A stretch of 20,776 nucleotides of DNA from the NCBI GenBank assembly GCA_003049485.1, contig PYST01000475.1:3737-24512 (forward strand), in the 5' to 3' direction. Each line of letters starts with the position of its first letter. Position 1 is the stretch's first letter. Below the pieces are notes generated by a model. The model saw only the letters and a program-made list of their open reading frames with translations. It searched no databases and was not told the origin of the DNA. The position numbers were made by a program, and so were the translations under genes. The stretch comes from Ophioceras dolichostomum. Lineage: Eukaryota > Ascomycota > Sordariomycetes > Magnaporthales > Ophioceraceae. Below, in pieces: positions 12,316 to 20,776 of this stretch.

Positions 12316-14417
12316 GTCAGTGCCGAAGTGGGACAACAGCATGGAGCGCGCTGTGTGCGTGTGGATGTGTGCGAGGCCACCAGCCTGGATGGTGGGAAGC
12401 AGCACGCCGCGCCCACCAGCCAGCAGCACCATAACGCTGTGGACGACTTGATTTTTAGCACTGGCGGCCGAGGCATCTTTCACATCAGTCGTCACTCAAC
12501 ATAAGGTACAGAATGCAGTGTCACTGTTGTTTGAATGTACATAGGTAGGTAATCCATGGTTGGCCTCAACTCTTCTTACATTCGCCCTTCAATACGATCG
12601 ACGCATCAACCTTTTACGAGCCCGCCGATATCAAGTCACTTCATCCACTGCTGCTTACAACTCTCTGTGTAAAAGTGTTCCCAAGTTAATTCTGCCCACT
12701 GAGCACATGTGGGGTCTGATGGCGGCTTGGGTTATCTCCCTGTCGGCACCAATTGAGCACGCAATATGGCTGTTGCACGGGATTACTTTCCCGCACTTTA
12801 AAGGTCCAGCTTTACGCAGTACGAATGCTCAAAATGCAAGCCACACTGCTGTTTTATCCCGAATCAGGATGCCGGGCGAGTTCGTCTCACGTCCCAGTTG
12901 AACATTTTGGCGGTGGGGGTTTCTCTCATATTTTTTTTAACCGCGCACATGCACGGTCCCACTCTCACCCGCGAGCTGAGATGGAATCACAGATCCCCAC
13001 CATCACCATAATAGTTGGTCTCAAAGACGAACGACTCCGAGAAGAAACCTGGCACGGGGCTCGAACTTGCGGAAGGCTCCAACCCAAGGTTATTTGCAGG
13101 CAACCGACGAATCGCCAAAAGGGGAAGCATCCGCCGGCAGGCACAGAGGCCAAAAAGATGAATAGGACGGGAAGAGGAGTCCTCCTGCCAGGCTAGCGTG
13201 GATGGAATGGGGCATGTGCATGAATCGGCGAGGCGCTAGAAAACCGAATCGGAACATCGGACGCGACTTTCCAAGCTGTCAATGTCCAAGACTTTCACAT
13301 GCTCCTACTGGACGCCTCTCGGTGCGCGGGACCAGCCAGCCGTCCCGGTCCCAGCCTATGGCGGCTTGCCTGCCGCCTGTCAGAGTGAGTTCAGGAGTTA
13401 GGTCATCGTGGCCGCACGGAGGATGGCATTCTGCAGAACCCGATTAGCTCGAGCTAGTCAGGAGCCTAGCTGAAGTTCAGCTCTCACCCAGTAGCATGAC
13501 AGGTGTGGATGATAAATGGACAAGATCGAGGTTCCTGCCTTCCAAGTTTCGGCTTCAACGCGAAGGTGTGTGTTCCTCGGTGTTCGCCATCCAGATCTCG
13601 GGATATTCAAACATGTGGGGAACCGGGATGGCTGCCCAAGGGTTGGGGTCCAGATAACGATATCCACTGCCAGTCGATTCGCCAGGGGTAACGAGCATTT
13701 CAGGGCGTGGGGTTAAAAACAACTTTCCCATGACGGATGCGGGGGGCGGTTTTTTTTTTCTTTTTTCCCTCAATCTCGTGCTCCTGCTTTCCAACACTCG
13801 AACCCAGACGGGACGGACAAGCAAGACCGCGAGAGAGAATTGGATGCAGTAGGCAAACAGTGCTATTTTCGGACCAACGGGCGGACGGATAGAAAAGTCG
13901 CTGTGGACTTTTTCTTTGTGCAAGGCGCACAAGCAACGGTTGTTCATCGGCGCCGAAGTGCCTTCCAGTTCAGGGACCTTTTGGGCTTCCAGGTTCCTTC
14001 TGATATTTTTTCTGTTGGGGCACACCCCGAGTTTGTTGAGGCAGTGGCACATGAGATGGACCCCTCCACTGCAGCATGCAGGTGGCAACCAGCAGACCCC
14101 CGCCGCCATGAAGGCGGTGAGTGTGGTGGGGCTCCGGTCCCGCCCGCAACTTGATTGAATCCTTGCCGGTACAGCTGCCGAGGCACGGGCCAACATCTGT
14201 TCAACTTTCAACTTCACTCCTCTTTTGTCAACGGATCACATGAGAATCCTCTTTCGACAGCGAAGCTGTAATGGACGAGTTGAATGCATCGTATCTTACC
14301 AGACTATCCCATGCGACTGATCAAGCCCTTATCAACGCCACTGGCTTGTGAGCTGCAAAGGAGCCTGCTTGCAACTGGAAAGAAAATCTCGAGCACTCTG
14401 AAGCTGATAATTAACCT

Positions 14418-14705
14418 CTCGGTACGGAGGTCGGCTGCAAAAATGATGGGAATTGAATACATCCCGTATACGACATCTTGGTAGGTAGGTACCTAGCAGA
14501 TAGCTCTGTAACCTTACTGTTTACTTGTCCCCCCAGGCTCCCTGTTTGGTAATTTCCTCTGTAAAATATCTAGGGTACCTGGGGTGTTCTGGAAAGTGTT
14601 GCCGTTTTGTAAACTCAAGCATGGACGAAAACTGGTATGTACCAAACAGTGTCCCTATGTAGGTATTTTCTTCTCATATTTTTTGCTACCGACCTCCGTA
14701 CCGAG
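14418..14705. repeat. 288-bp segment bounded by a perfect 17-bp inverted repeat (MITE-like)
   Basis: CTCGGTACGGAGGTCGG at 14418-14434 is the exact reverse complement of 14689-14705. Inside, a second inverted pair is nested: CTGTTTGGTA at 14542-14551 and TACCAAACAG at 14640-14649. The interior looks more AT-rich than its surroundings, has no coding potential, and contains GGTAGGTAGGTACCTAG. I see no clear target-site duplication. It could be an old miniature inverted-repeat element or a long-range hairpin in the 3' region of the gene ending at 14835. Confidence 0.5.
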
Positions 14706-14834
14706 CTCTCCTCCCCCTAACCGCCACTCCATCATTGCTCCATACGCACGTCTAACTCCCAAAGGCTGCCTGCCTGTCTACCTTTCCACGGTCCACTCTT
14801 CCACATCTTGCCGACATATCTGGAATCTGCCAGG

Positions 14835-16443
14835 CTACTCCATCGGCTCCTCCTTCACCCTCTTCCCCTTCTTCCTCCTCTTGCCCGCCTTTTTGAGAGC
14901 GGTTAGCGCCTCCATCTCGAGGCTCTCATCAAAGTCACGCTGATGCTCTCTTGCATGCTCACTCGACCGATGGACTCCGTGCTTGCCTTTGCTGGAGCCC
15001 CCAACCTGGGCAGCGTCGGTAGCGGCCAAAAGCGGGAACGGCTCCACGAACACGCTCTCCTCGTCGGCCGGTCCGTGGCCGCCTGGGTCGACTGGGCCGC
15101 TCTGTTGAGCCGGCGAGCTTCTCGCTGGCGACACCCACTCACTGACTTTGCCGTTCCCTTCCGCAGTCCTCTCATTATTCTCAGACTCCTTCTTTAGCTT
15201 CTTCAAAGGACGCTCGCCGGTTGACTCACCGTCATCCTCAGCCAGCCGTTTGCCCCGTTGGGTCGGTGCCGCAGCCTCGGCAGCCGCAGCCGCAGCTGCA
15301 GCTGCATGTTGGCTTCTCGTCATGGGGAACGCCCTCCACTTCTTGGTGTTGTTCTTCTTGCGTGGCTTCTTCGGGGCCTCCTCTTGATTCACTGTCGTGC
15401 CGCGTTTGCGATTACGCTTATGTTTTACTCTTCGGATACACTTGCATAAGCGATTCGACAGTTGGCGAGGAGGTAGTAAGTCCGAATCTTGGAGAAGGCC
15501 AGGCTGGTAACCGCTTTTCTGGTTTCGTGTCCAGGAGTGAAGCTGATCTCTCTGCTTGAATCCCAAGAAGCTAGGGTCTTGCAGCATCGAGAGGATGGCA
15601 AGTGCCGTTTCCGCCTTTTTCCACTCCTCGCGCGTGGCATCCTCGTCGCAAAAAGTCTCGTACGACTCGGCCAGGGTCTGGACGGCAGACTGCAAGAGTA
15701 GCTGTCCCGTCTCCGCGGGAAGCCGCTCCATCGCCTGCGGCTCAGCGCCAGCGTCCTCCCTCTTCCTCTTCAGGAAGAAACCATTCCATTTGTCGATGGC
15801 ATGATCAAGGGGCGTCGTCGCATCGTGCTTTATGGCAGAAGCTCGGCGAGGGCTGCAGACACGCTGGTGGATTCTCTCGCGCACATGTTTGCCAGTCAAC
15901 TGAGGAAGCCTCAGTTCCGCCGCCGCCTTCTTAGCGATTTCCTCAAAGAAAACAGACTCCGGAATCGAGTCGTTAACATACCTCTCGCCGTTGCTGGCGA
16001 GAAGTCCCACGATGTGGGCTTGTTGCACATTATTGAGTCTCATCCTGTGCCCAACGGCCTCGTCCTTGCCGGTCGTCGCATCATCCTACAGTGATGGGTT
16101 ACCGTCAGCACAAGGGGGACATCAAAGCTGCAACTGAGTCGGTGATAGCTATTGGCATACCTTGGCTTTGTCATTTAATGGCCACGTGGTCGCGTTGGCT
16201 CGGTTGGGCGGATCGTTGGAAGGCATGCTGAACGCTCCAGCACCAGCATCCGTGCCGTAGCCCAAATGGCCAGATGATGCATGTCCGCTGCTGCCGTGAT
16301 ATGCTGCTCCCTTCATTCGTGGAAAAGGTTAGATGTTGCCATGGCGATGTTGACCGGTTCGCGGAAGGAGAGTCCAAAAGTGCTATGGAAGGAAGTGGGA
16401 GAAATTGAACACTCACTTGATCGCCTCGATCGCTGGATCCCAT
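14835..16443 (-). CDS. Unrecognised lysine-rich, probably nuclear protein (475 aa), three exons
   Basis: Exons 16443-16417 (MGSSDRGDQ), 16310-16161 and 16085-14835, all joined in phase 0. Intron 1 is GTGAGT...AAG, with an ATCTAAC branch-like site near its end. Intron 2 is GTATGC...TGTAG, where the TAG is an in-frame stop. I recognise no family. Residues 10-35 are Gly/His/Ser-rich. Residues 79-140 look like a compact helical domain (IVGLLASNGERYV, then SVFFEEIAKKAAAELRL, then GKHVRERIHQRV). A second helical region spans about 181-248. Then come a basic block (274-310), a polyalanine run (320-332), a KKLKKE basic signal (354-359), an acidic/serine stretch and a basic tail ending VKEEPME (469-475), a sumoylation-type VKEE. 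An alternative 5' end uses ATG 16642, donor after 16600 and acceptor before 16460, all in frame. Basic composition suggests DNA or chromatin association, but this is inference. Confidence 0.8.
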
Positions 16444-17015
16444 GTTTGAACACTTTCCGTCTGGACGAGACAGGTGGCTCCCTCGAGCGGAGGAAGCGAT
16501 GGGTTGTTTCCAAGGCGGAATTGGCGTGCCGTTGGTATCAAGGTGCAATACATCGTTGCGGGGGGAGTGGGTGAGGTGGTGGCGCGGAAAGAGGCTCACG
16601 GAGGGAGGAAGGTTTGGTTTGGGTTGGGGAGGAAGGAGCCATGATAGAAAACGCGCGCGCGAAAACAACGCGTCGGCCTAACCTCGGATCAAGCCTGAGG
16701 TAGATGAAGCTGCAGCAGAACATGTGCCGGATGTCGAATTCAGCTAGACTAGCTCGATGGATTCGGAAAAGACGCAGTCATAGAAGACAAACCTCGATCC
16801 AGAATTCCGGCCCCAGGCCGAGCTATCCATTCCTCAGTCAAGCAACGAAGACGGGTCACCCAAGTTGAGGAGGCCGCATTCCGCAAGCCACTAATGATGT
16901 CAGAAGATTTTACCAACTGCCCGAAGGTTCTATGGACTTCCATAATGTTCCAGAACGATACTTAGTAATAGCTTCTATGACCTTCAACGTGATTCATCCC
17001 TCCACTCTAGAGGTC

Positions 17016-17023
17016 TATAAAAG
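17016..17023 (+). promoter_or_regulatory. TATA box (TATAAAAG)
   Basis: A consensus TATAAAAG is followed, about 80-100 bp later, by a pyrimidine-rich stretch (TTCCCTTCTCTCTTTTCC). An ATG in good context (AAAAACATGCC) follows at 17148. This arrangement resembles a fungal core promoter driving plus-strand transcription between two minus-strand genes. Confidence 0.45.
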
Positions 17024-17147
17024 ACCGTCCATTCACTCTGTAGATAGAGAAGAAAAGGGAAGGGCAAGGGCTCTTCAATACACTCATTCAAATAGTTCCC
17101 TTCTCTCTTTTCCAATAAATGGTTATAAACGACGCGTAGAAAAAAAC

Positions 17148-17422
17148 ATGCCCCATCTCAACCAGATCACAGCGCAGCAGCTTGTGAGGGAAAGCACCAC
17201 AGCTGCCAAGCAAGATCGAATAAGCGCAATCAGGTAGTAGATTCGTGTCATTGAATCCCACGTCCAAGCGACAGCGTGAAGCCTAGACGACGGGGCAGTT
17301 GTTCCTTCCATCCCATCCCCACTCTACTCAGGCCGCAATTGGTTGATCAGAAGAACACCAGGAAGTCATGTCATATCCGAGTAAATCCTGCGTTTATATT
17401 CCACGCTCCACGGCTCTCTTGA
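17148..17422 (+). CDS. Possible very small gene (29 aa unspliced, 58 aa if spliced)
   Basis: Starting at ATG 17148, the frame reads MPHLNQITAQQLVRESTTAA and stops at TAG 17235-17237, giving 29 aa. If the AG|GTAGTA at 17233/17234 is used as a donor and the pyrimidine-rich CTACTCAG before 17332 as an acceptor, the frame continues in phase to TGA 17420-17422 and gives 58 aa with a basic second half. No signal peptide, membrane segment or known family is visible. The donor is weak and no clear branch site is seen. Support comes mainly from the upstream TATA box and leader. It could equally be a non-coding transcript or nothing. Confidence 0.2.
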
Positions 17423-17638
17423 ACGGCGTCCACCTGACTGCAAACACCCCGTAACCGCACTAGCACAGCCTGCAATGCGGTACCAGATACAATACAAAAT
17501 ACATTACAACACAATACATTGCAGGCCCTGGCCACTGGCCTCGTCGCCGTTGCCGTTCGGCTCGAGCACTCTCCTACAAACACTCGTTGCCTCACTTTGG
17601 TCGGCATTAAAGCTCGGCGACTATCCGTTTCAGTTCTC

Positions 17639-19606
17639 TTACTCTTCTGTATTGTACCTGCCCAGTCCATCCAGCTTTGCATCCATGGCCTTCAGCCTAC
17701 GCAAAATCTCCTGGTCAGCCTGCTCACGCCTGCCGCGCATTTCCTCCTGTGCCTCGTCCCTTCGATCGATTTTCTCTTCCAGTGCCGTCTGCCTATCTGC
17801 TAACCTTCCCAGCAGTCCTCGGACTTCACGGTCTACCGATGGGGTGTCTCCAAGTGTCCGCTGTCGCTTGTTAGTAGTGGCAGGAAGCGCCGTCGAGGAG
17901 CGCTTGGCAGGTTGGGTGGGAGGGCGAGTGGGAGTTTCCTCGCTTGTGACTCGGCGTCCAAGTAGACGCCGTGGAAGTTGGCAATTGGGGGAGATGTATT
18001 GACTGGCTGGGACAACACGATATCCGACGGGCGCGGCGGGTGTCTCTTGTGCCATCGCTGCACGGGCGGTGGTCACCGAGCCGAGAAAAACAACTTCGGG
18101 AGACGGCTCTCGAGCCGGAACCTCGCTCAGCTCGTCGTCCCCGTTTTCTCCTGTCTCATAGTCGCTGCTGCTGCTACTATCACCGTCATCCCATCCCTCT
18201 CCAGCGCTGTCGTCGTCTTGGCTGAGCTGGCGGATCGTGCCTCGGACAGTACCGCTCGCCACGATGCCCGGGAGCAGTTCCGGCCGCAGCTTTCCTGCGC
18301 GGACGAGGTCCTTCAGATGCTTCCTCGAGTGAATTGTGGTCAAGCATCGGTCGACGAGGCGGTCGAAATCTCCAGCCTGTCCGTCAGCGGGACGAGTGCG
18401 ACGCAGCCCGAGCTGCTTGCGTCGAGATATGGCTATTCTGAACGCGTGGCTAGCATGTGTCCAGCCGTGAACGAGGGGCTCATTCAATTCTTTGACGACG
18501 ACCTCCCAAAATAGCCTGTCTGGATCTCTGCCCTGACGCAGGAGGCAGAAGATCCAATCGTTGCGGTGGGCAAGAAAAAGCTCTAGCAGACGGGACCGAA
18601 TAGCGTCAGACAGCACGGGGAATTTATGAGTTCGACGCGATATCTGCAGCAGTGAGTCGTGGTCAAGGTCAGCGAATAGAACCGGAAGAGGGTTGTAAAA
18701 TGGCCAAAAAAAATCCAAAAAAATAAATCAGTGGGACGACGTACCTGACTACGGGAACGGGGTACGTTGTTGCCTTTGAGCCGCTCCACAGATTCCCTGA
18801 CGGCTGTGGTACCAGGAGACCGATCGCAGGACCACGGGACGAATAGCTGGTCCGGGTCGTAGACAGAAACACTTGCGGTCGAAGGCGAAGGAGCTGCTGC
18901 CCGTTTGGCTCTGCCAACATCGTGTCGGTCATGGAATGTGTCGTGTTGCTGAAGTTCGGTGGGCAGCCGAGCACTCGTTGCGGGAACGGAGGCCATAGAT
19001 CGGTTCGATCGAATGGCCAGTGAGGCGTGGTGCGAATCGCGTCGAGTTATTCGGGCCGCCTGACTTGCGTCTGGTTGAGCTCCGGGCGGGTATCGGTTGA
19101 GGGGAATCTCTACCACCGGGCCGGTCTGTTGAAAGAGTGGCGGACCGGAGAGATTGGGTTTTCCTCCGTGGCGGAGTTCTCCTCGTTCGTGCACTGTCCG
19201 GAAGACGTCTCCAGGCTCCATCACTCGTCGTCGCGCCTCGGCGGCCTCCGAGTCCAGGGCACTTCGGATGAACCGTAACCGTTCTTCACGCTCTCGCTGG
19301 AAGATACATATAAGCGTCAGCACGTTGTGCGCTTGGTGCCGTCCATCAGGGGCGTTTTGATCATGAGAGGTGAGAAAAGGCAAGTGCGGAAGGAGGGTGA
19401 GATAGAAAAATTAGCGTGCGTACCTTTTTCGTCGATGTCTCCGGATTCAACTCGAGCTCGCGCTGTCGGTCGGCATGGCGCTGTTGGGTGAGCAGTTTCT
19501 CTTGCGCGATCTGTCGCTCTCGTCGCCGGATTGCCTCTGGAGTGCCTCGCCACCTTGGCTCGACCGGTGGCGTCGATCGAGGCGGATGAGCAAAGTTGAA
19601 CTGCAT
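17639..19606 (-). CDS. Unrecognised 579-aa protein with charged N-terminal helix, acidic middle and C-terminal coiled coil
   Basis: Exons 19606-19424, 19296-18745 and 18643-17639, all joined in phase 0. Intron 1 is GTACGC...TTCCAG with a GCTGAC branch-like site; intron 2 is GTACGT...CTGCAG, also with GCTGAC. The ATG at 19606 begins MQFNFAHPP. I recognise no family. Residues 24-95 form a highly charged Arg/Glu/Gln helix continuous across the first junction, probably coiled coil. Residues 96-245 look disordered. Residues 246-330 look folded and helical, with aromatic positions (SRLLELFLAHRNDWIFCLLR, then FWEVVVKEL, then HAFRIAI). A Ser/Asp/Glu-rich stretch follows at 388-420, with EVVFLGS (428-434) as a weak SUMO-interacting-like motif. 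A KRQR basic signal lies near 504-507, and residues 514-573 are a strong coiled coil rich in Arg, Glu and Leu. A nuclear scaffold-like role is only a guess. Confidence 0.8.
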
Positions 19607-19803
19607 GTGGAAGCTAGGCAGGCCAGCGATCGCACACGGGCGAAGTAACTAAGCGGAGTCTAGCAAAACCCTTGGAGCAGGATGACAAAGATTTATTGAA
19701 CGTGATCGCAGAGTGCCAGAGGCGGAATGCGAGAGGCTGAAAGCTGGCAGGAAGCAGGCAAGTTCAATGAGGATCGCAAAAATGGAAAAAATCACGGCCG
19801 TAT

Positions 19804-19817
19804 CACGCGTCACGCGT
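19804..19817. promoter_or_regulatory. Tandem MluI cell-cycle boxes (CACGCGT x2)
   Basis: Two copies of CACGCGT are directly adjacent, placing ACGCGT at 19805-19810 and 19812-19817, about 200 bp upstream of the ATG at 19606. Paired ACGCGT boxes are the classical target of MBF (Mbp1/Swi6-type APSES factors), which drives G1/S transcription in fungi. The inference is that the 579-aa protein is cell-cycle regulated. Confidence 0.45.
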
Positions 19818-20650
19818 CTACTGCGCGTTGAGCCTGACGCGAGGCGATCTCCATTGGATGAGAAAACTTCATCTGATCTGCAACTGCCATATGACGCCAT
19901 AAGCAAACAAAAGCGAAAGGCATCATCTCATACCCTAGAACGGGGCCAGTCGCAAGATGGTCAGTCCGGAAGGGAAATTTTGGTCCGACAACTGAGCGCT
20001 TCAGTTTTCGATCAGGACTTCCAAGTCTATCTAGACTCGTCACATAAGCCCATTGAATGGACCTTTCATTTCGAAATGGATGAATCCCGGGGTAATCTTC
20101 TGACACCTTCTGATACCGCTCTCGCGACGACCAAGCCTTTCTCCATGATTGTCGAAACATCAAAACACTTCGCTATATACATACCGAGCGAGTTTCCCAC
20201 TAGATGTGCCGAGCGCGCATTCCACGTTAAGGGAGTAGTCTGGGACTGGGGCAACCAGAGAGGGACCTCGAGGTGTGTAGGTGGTAGGTAAGAATGATGC
20301 TCGCTCGTTTTACTGTCCTCGTATCCGCGAATATGAAGTTGACCAGCCAGCTACAAGTTTCACATATGATTTACCAGTAACCTTTCCGACATCTTACGTC
20401 CCAGAAGCTCGTTAAAAGCAAGAGTGCTTGTGAAGAAAAAGTCGCGTTGTTGAGTCTGCCTTAGACATTGTGCTTGTCTCGTCGTCATCAACATCAACCT
20501 TGGGCACAAAAGTTGTTCCAATTTGGCCATGGCTCTTCACCGCCTCCGAAGTTTCCTTGCAATTATCCGGGGAACCGCGACGTATCGCCCTCAACCCTGG
20601 TACGGCTCCTAGCCGCCATTTCCATAACGGATAGATTGATAACGTGGTTC

Positions 20651-20683
20651 ATCATCACCCGGTACATATCATCACCCGGTACA
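20651..20683. repeat. 16-bp direct repeat ATCATCACCCGGTACA
   Basis: Exact copies at 20651-20666 and 20668-20683 are separated by one base, giving a 17-bp period. Each contains the half-site CCCGGTACA. It could be a paired regulator-binding site of a gene beyond the right edge, or a simple local duplication. Confidence 0.7.
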
Positions 20684-20776
20684 CTTGTTCTTGGCATCGC
20701 GACTCCCAACCTTGCAAAGCAACAACTGCGACGAAAAATCAATTAAATTCAATCGGACATCTCTTCTTCTGATGTT

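Larger units (their letters stand above)
11728..14834. other. 3.1-kb gene-free region upstream of the desaturase
   Basis: No convincing coding gene in 3.1 kb. Read on the minus strand, 12310 down to 11728 is pyrimidine-rich and looks like the desaturase promoter-proximal leader. The part from about 12500 to 14280 shows only short open frames with no codon bias, a T-rich run near 13751-13767 and a perfect 12-bp palindrome TAGCTCGAGCTA at 13445-13456. From 14418 to 14705 lies a segment flanked by a 17-bp inverted repeat. The last part holds the 3' region of the gene ending at 14835. Confidence 0.5.
16444..17638. other. Intergenic region with promoter-like elements
   Basis: This lies upstream of the minus-strand gene starting at 16443 and downstream of the gene ending at 17639. 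Close to the former, 16650-16673 holds an ACGCGCGCGCGAAAAC run, which contains CGCGAAA (SCB/E2F-like), followed by ACGCGT (16668-16673). Further right is a TATA-box stretch and a possible small plus-strand gene. Around 17485-17521 there is a run of imperfect AATACA/ATTACA units. Confidence 0.45.
19607..20776. other. Intergenic region upstream of the 579-aa protein gene
   Basis: Right edge of the window. It holds the probable promoter of the minus-strand gene starting at 19606, including a tandem ACGCGT pair. One plus-strand open frame with ATG at 19767 (174 codons, to 20291) has near-random third positions and no recognisable motif, so I do not call it a gene. A 16-bp direct repeat lies near 20651-20683 and a GGTAGGTAA motif at 20282-20290. 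Confidence 0.45.

Overview
The window looks like nuclear DNA of a filamentous ascomycete, most likely a Sordariomycete. Genes carry short spliceosomal introns (69-159 nt) with GT donors, AG acceptors and CTAAC/CTGAC-type branch sites. The oleate desaturase and the NatB auxiliary subunit are of fungal type. Intergenic DNA is long and pyrimidine-rich. I see no bacterial, viral, CRISPR, rRNA or convincing tRNA signal.

Layout. (1) 437-4243, minus: a nine-exon gene for the auxiliary subunit of N-terminal acetyltransferase B (NAA25/Mdm20 family), about 1021 aa. (2) 5258-8421, plus, divergent from it: a 1013-aa, mostly disordered protein of unknown function. It carries VDLT-type SUMO-interacting motifs and IKPE sumoylation-type sites. 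(3) 10153-11727, minus, convergent with gene 2: a two-exon microsomal delta-12 (oleate) desaturase of 494 aa with all three histidine boxes. (4) 11728-14834: about 3.1 kb without a convincing gene, holding a pyrimidine-rich desaturase leader and a 288-bp segment bounded by a perfect 17-bp inverted repeat. (5) 14835-16443, minus: a three-exon gene for an unrecognised lysine-rich, probably nuclear protein of 475 aa. (6) 16444-17638: intergenic, with a TATA-box promoter-like stretch and a possible very small plus-strand gene. (7) 17639-19606, minus: a three-exon gene for an unrecognised 579-aa protein with charged or coiled-coil ends and an acidic middle. (8) 19607-20776: intergenic, with a tandem MluI-cell-cycle-box pair about 200 bp upstream of gene 7.

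The genes do not form an obvious pathway or secondary-metabolite cluster. Two are housekeeping (co-translational N-terminal acetylation, membrane lipid desaturation). Three are uncharacterised proteins with nuclear-looking composition. The observations most worth following are the SUMO-related motif set in the 1013-aa protein, the MITE-like inverted repeat, the tandem MCB pair, and the small TATA-driven locus. Exon boundaries were derived by eye from frame continuity and splice consensus. No alignment or search was run.
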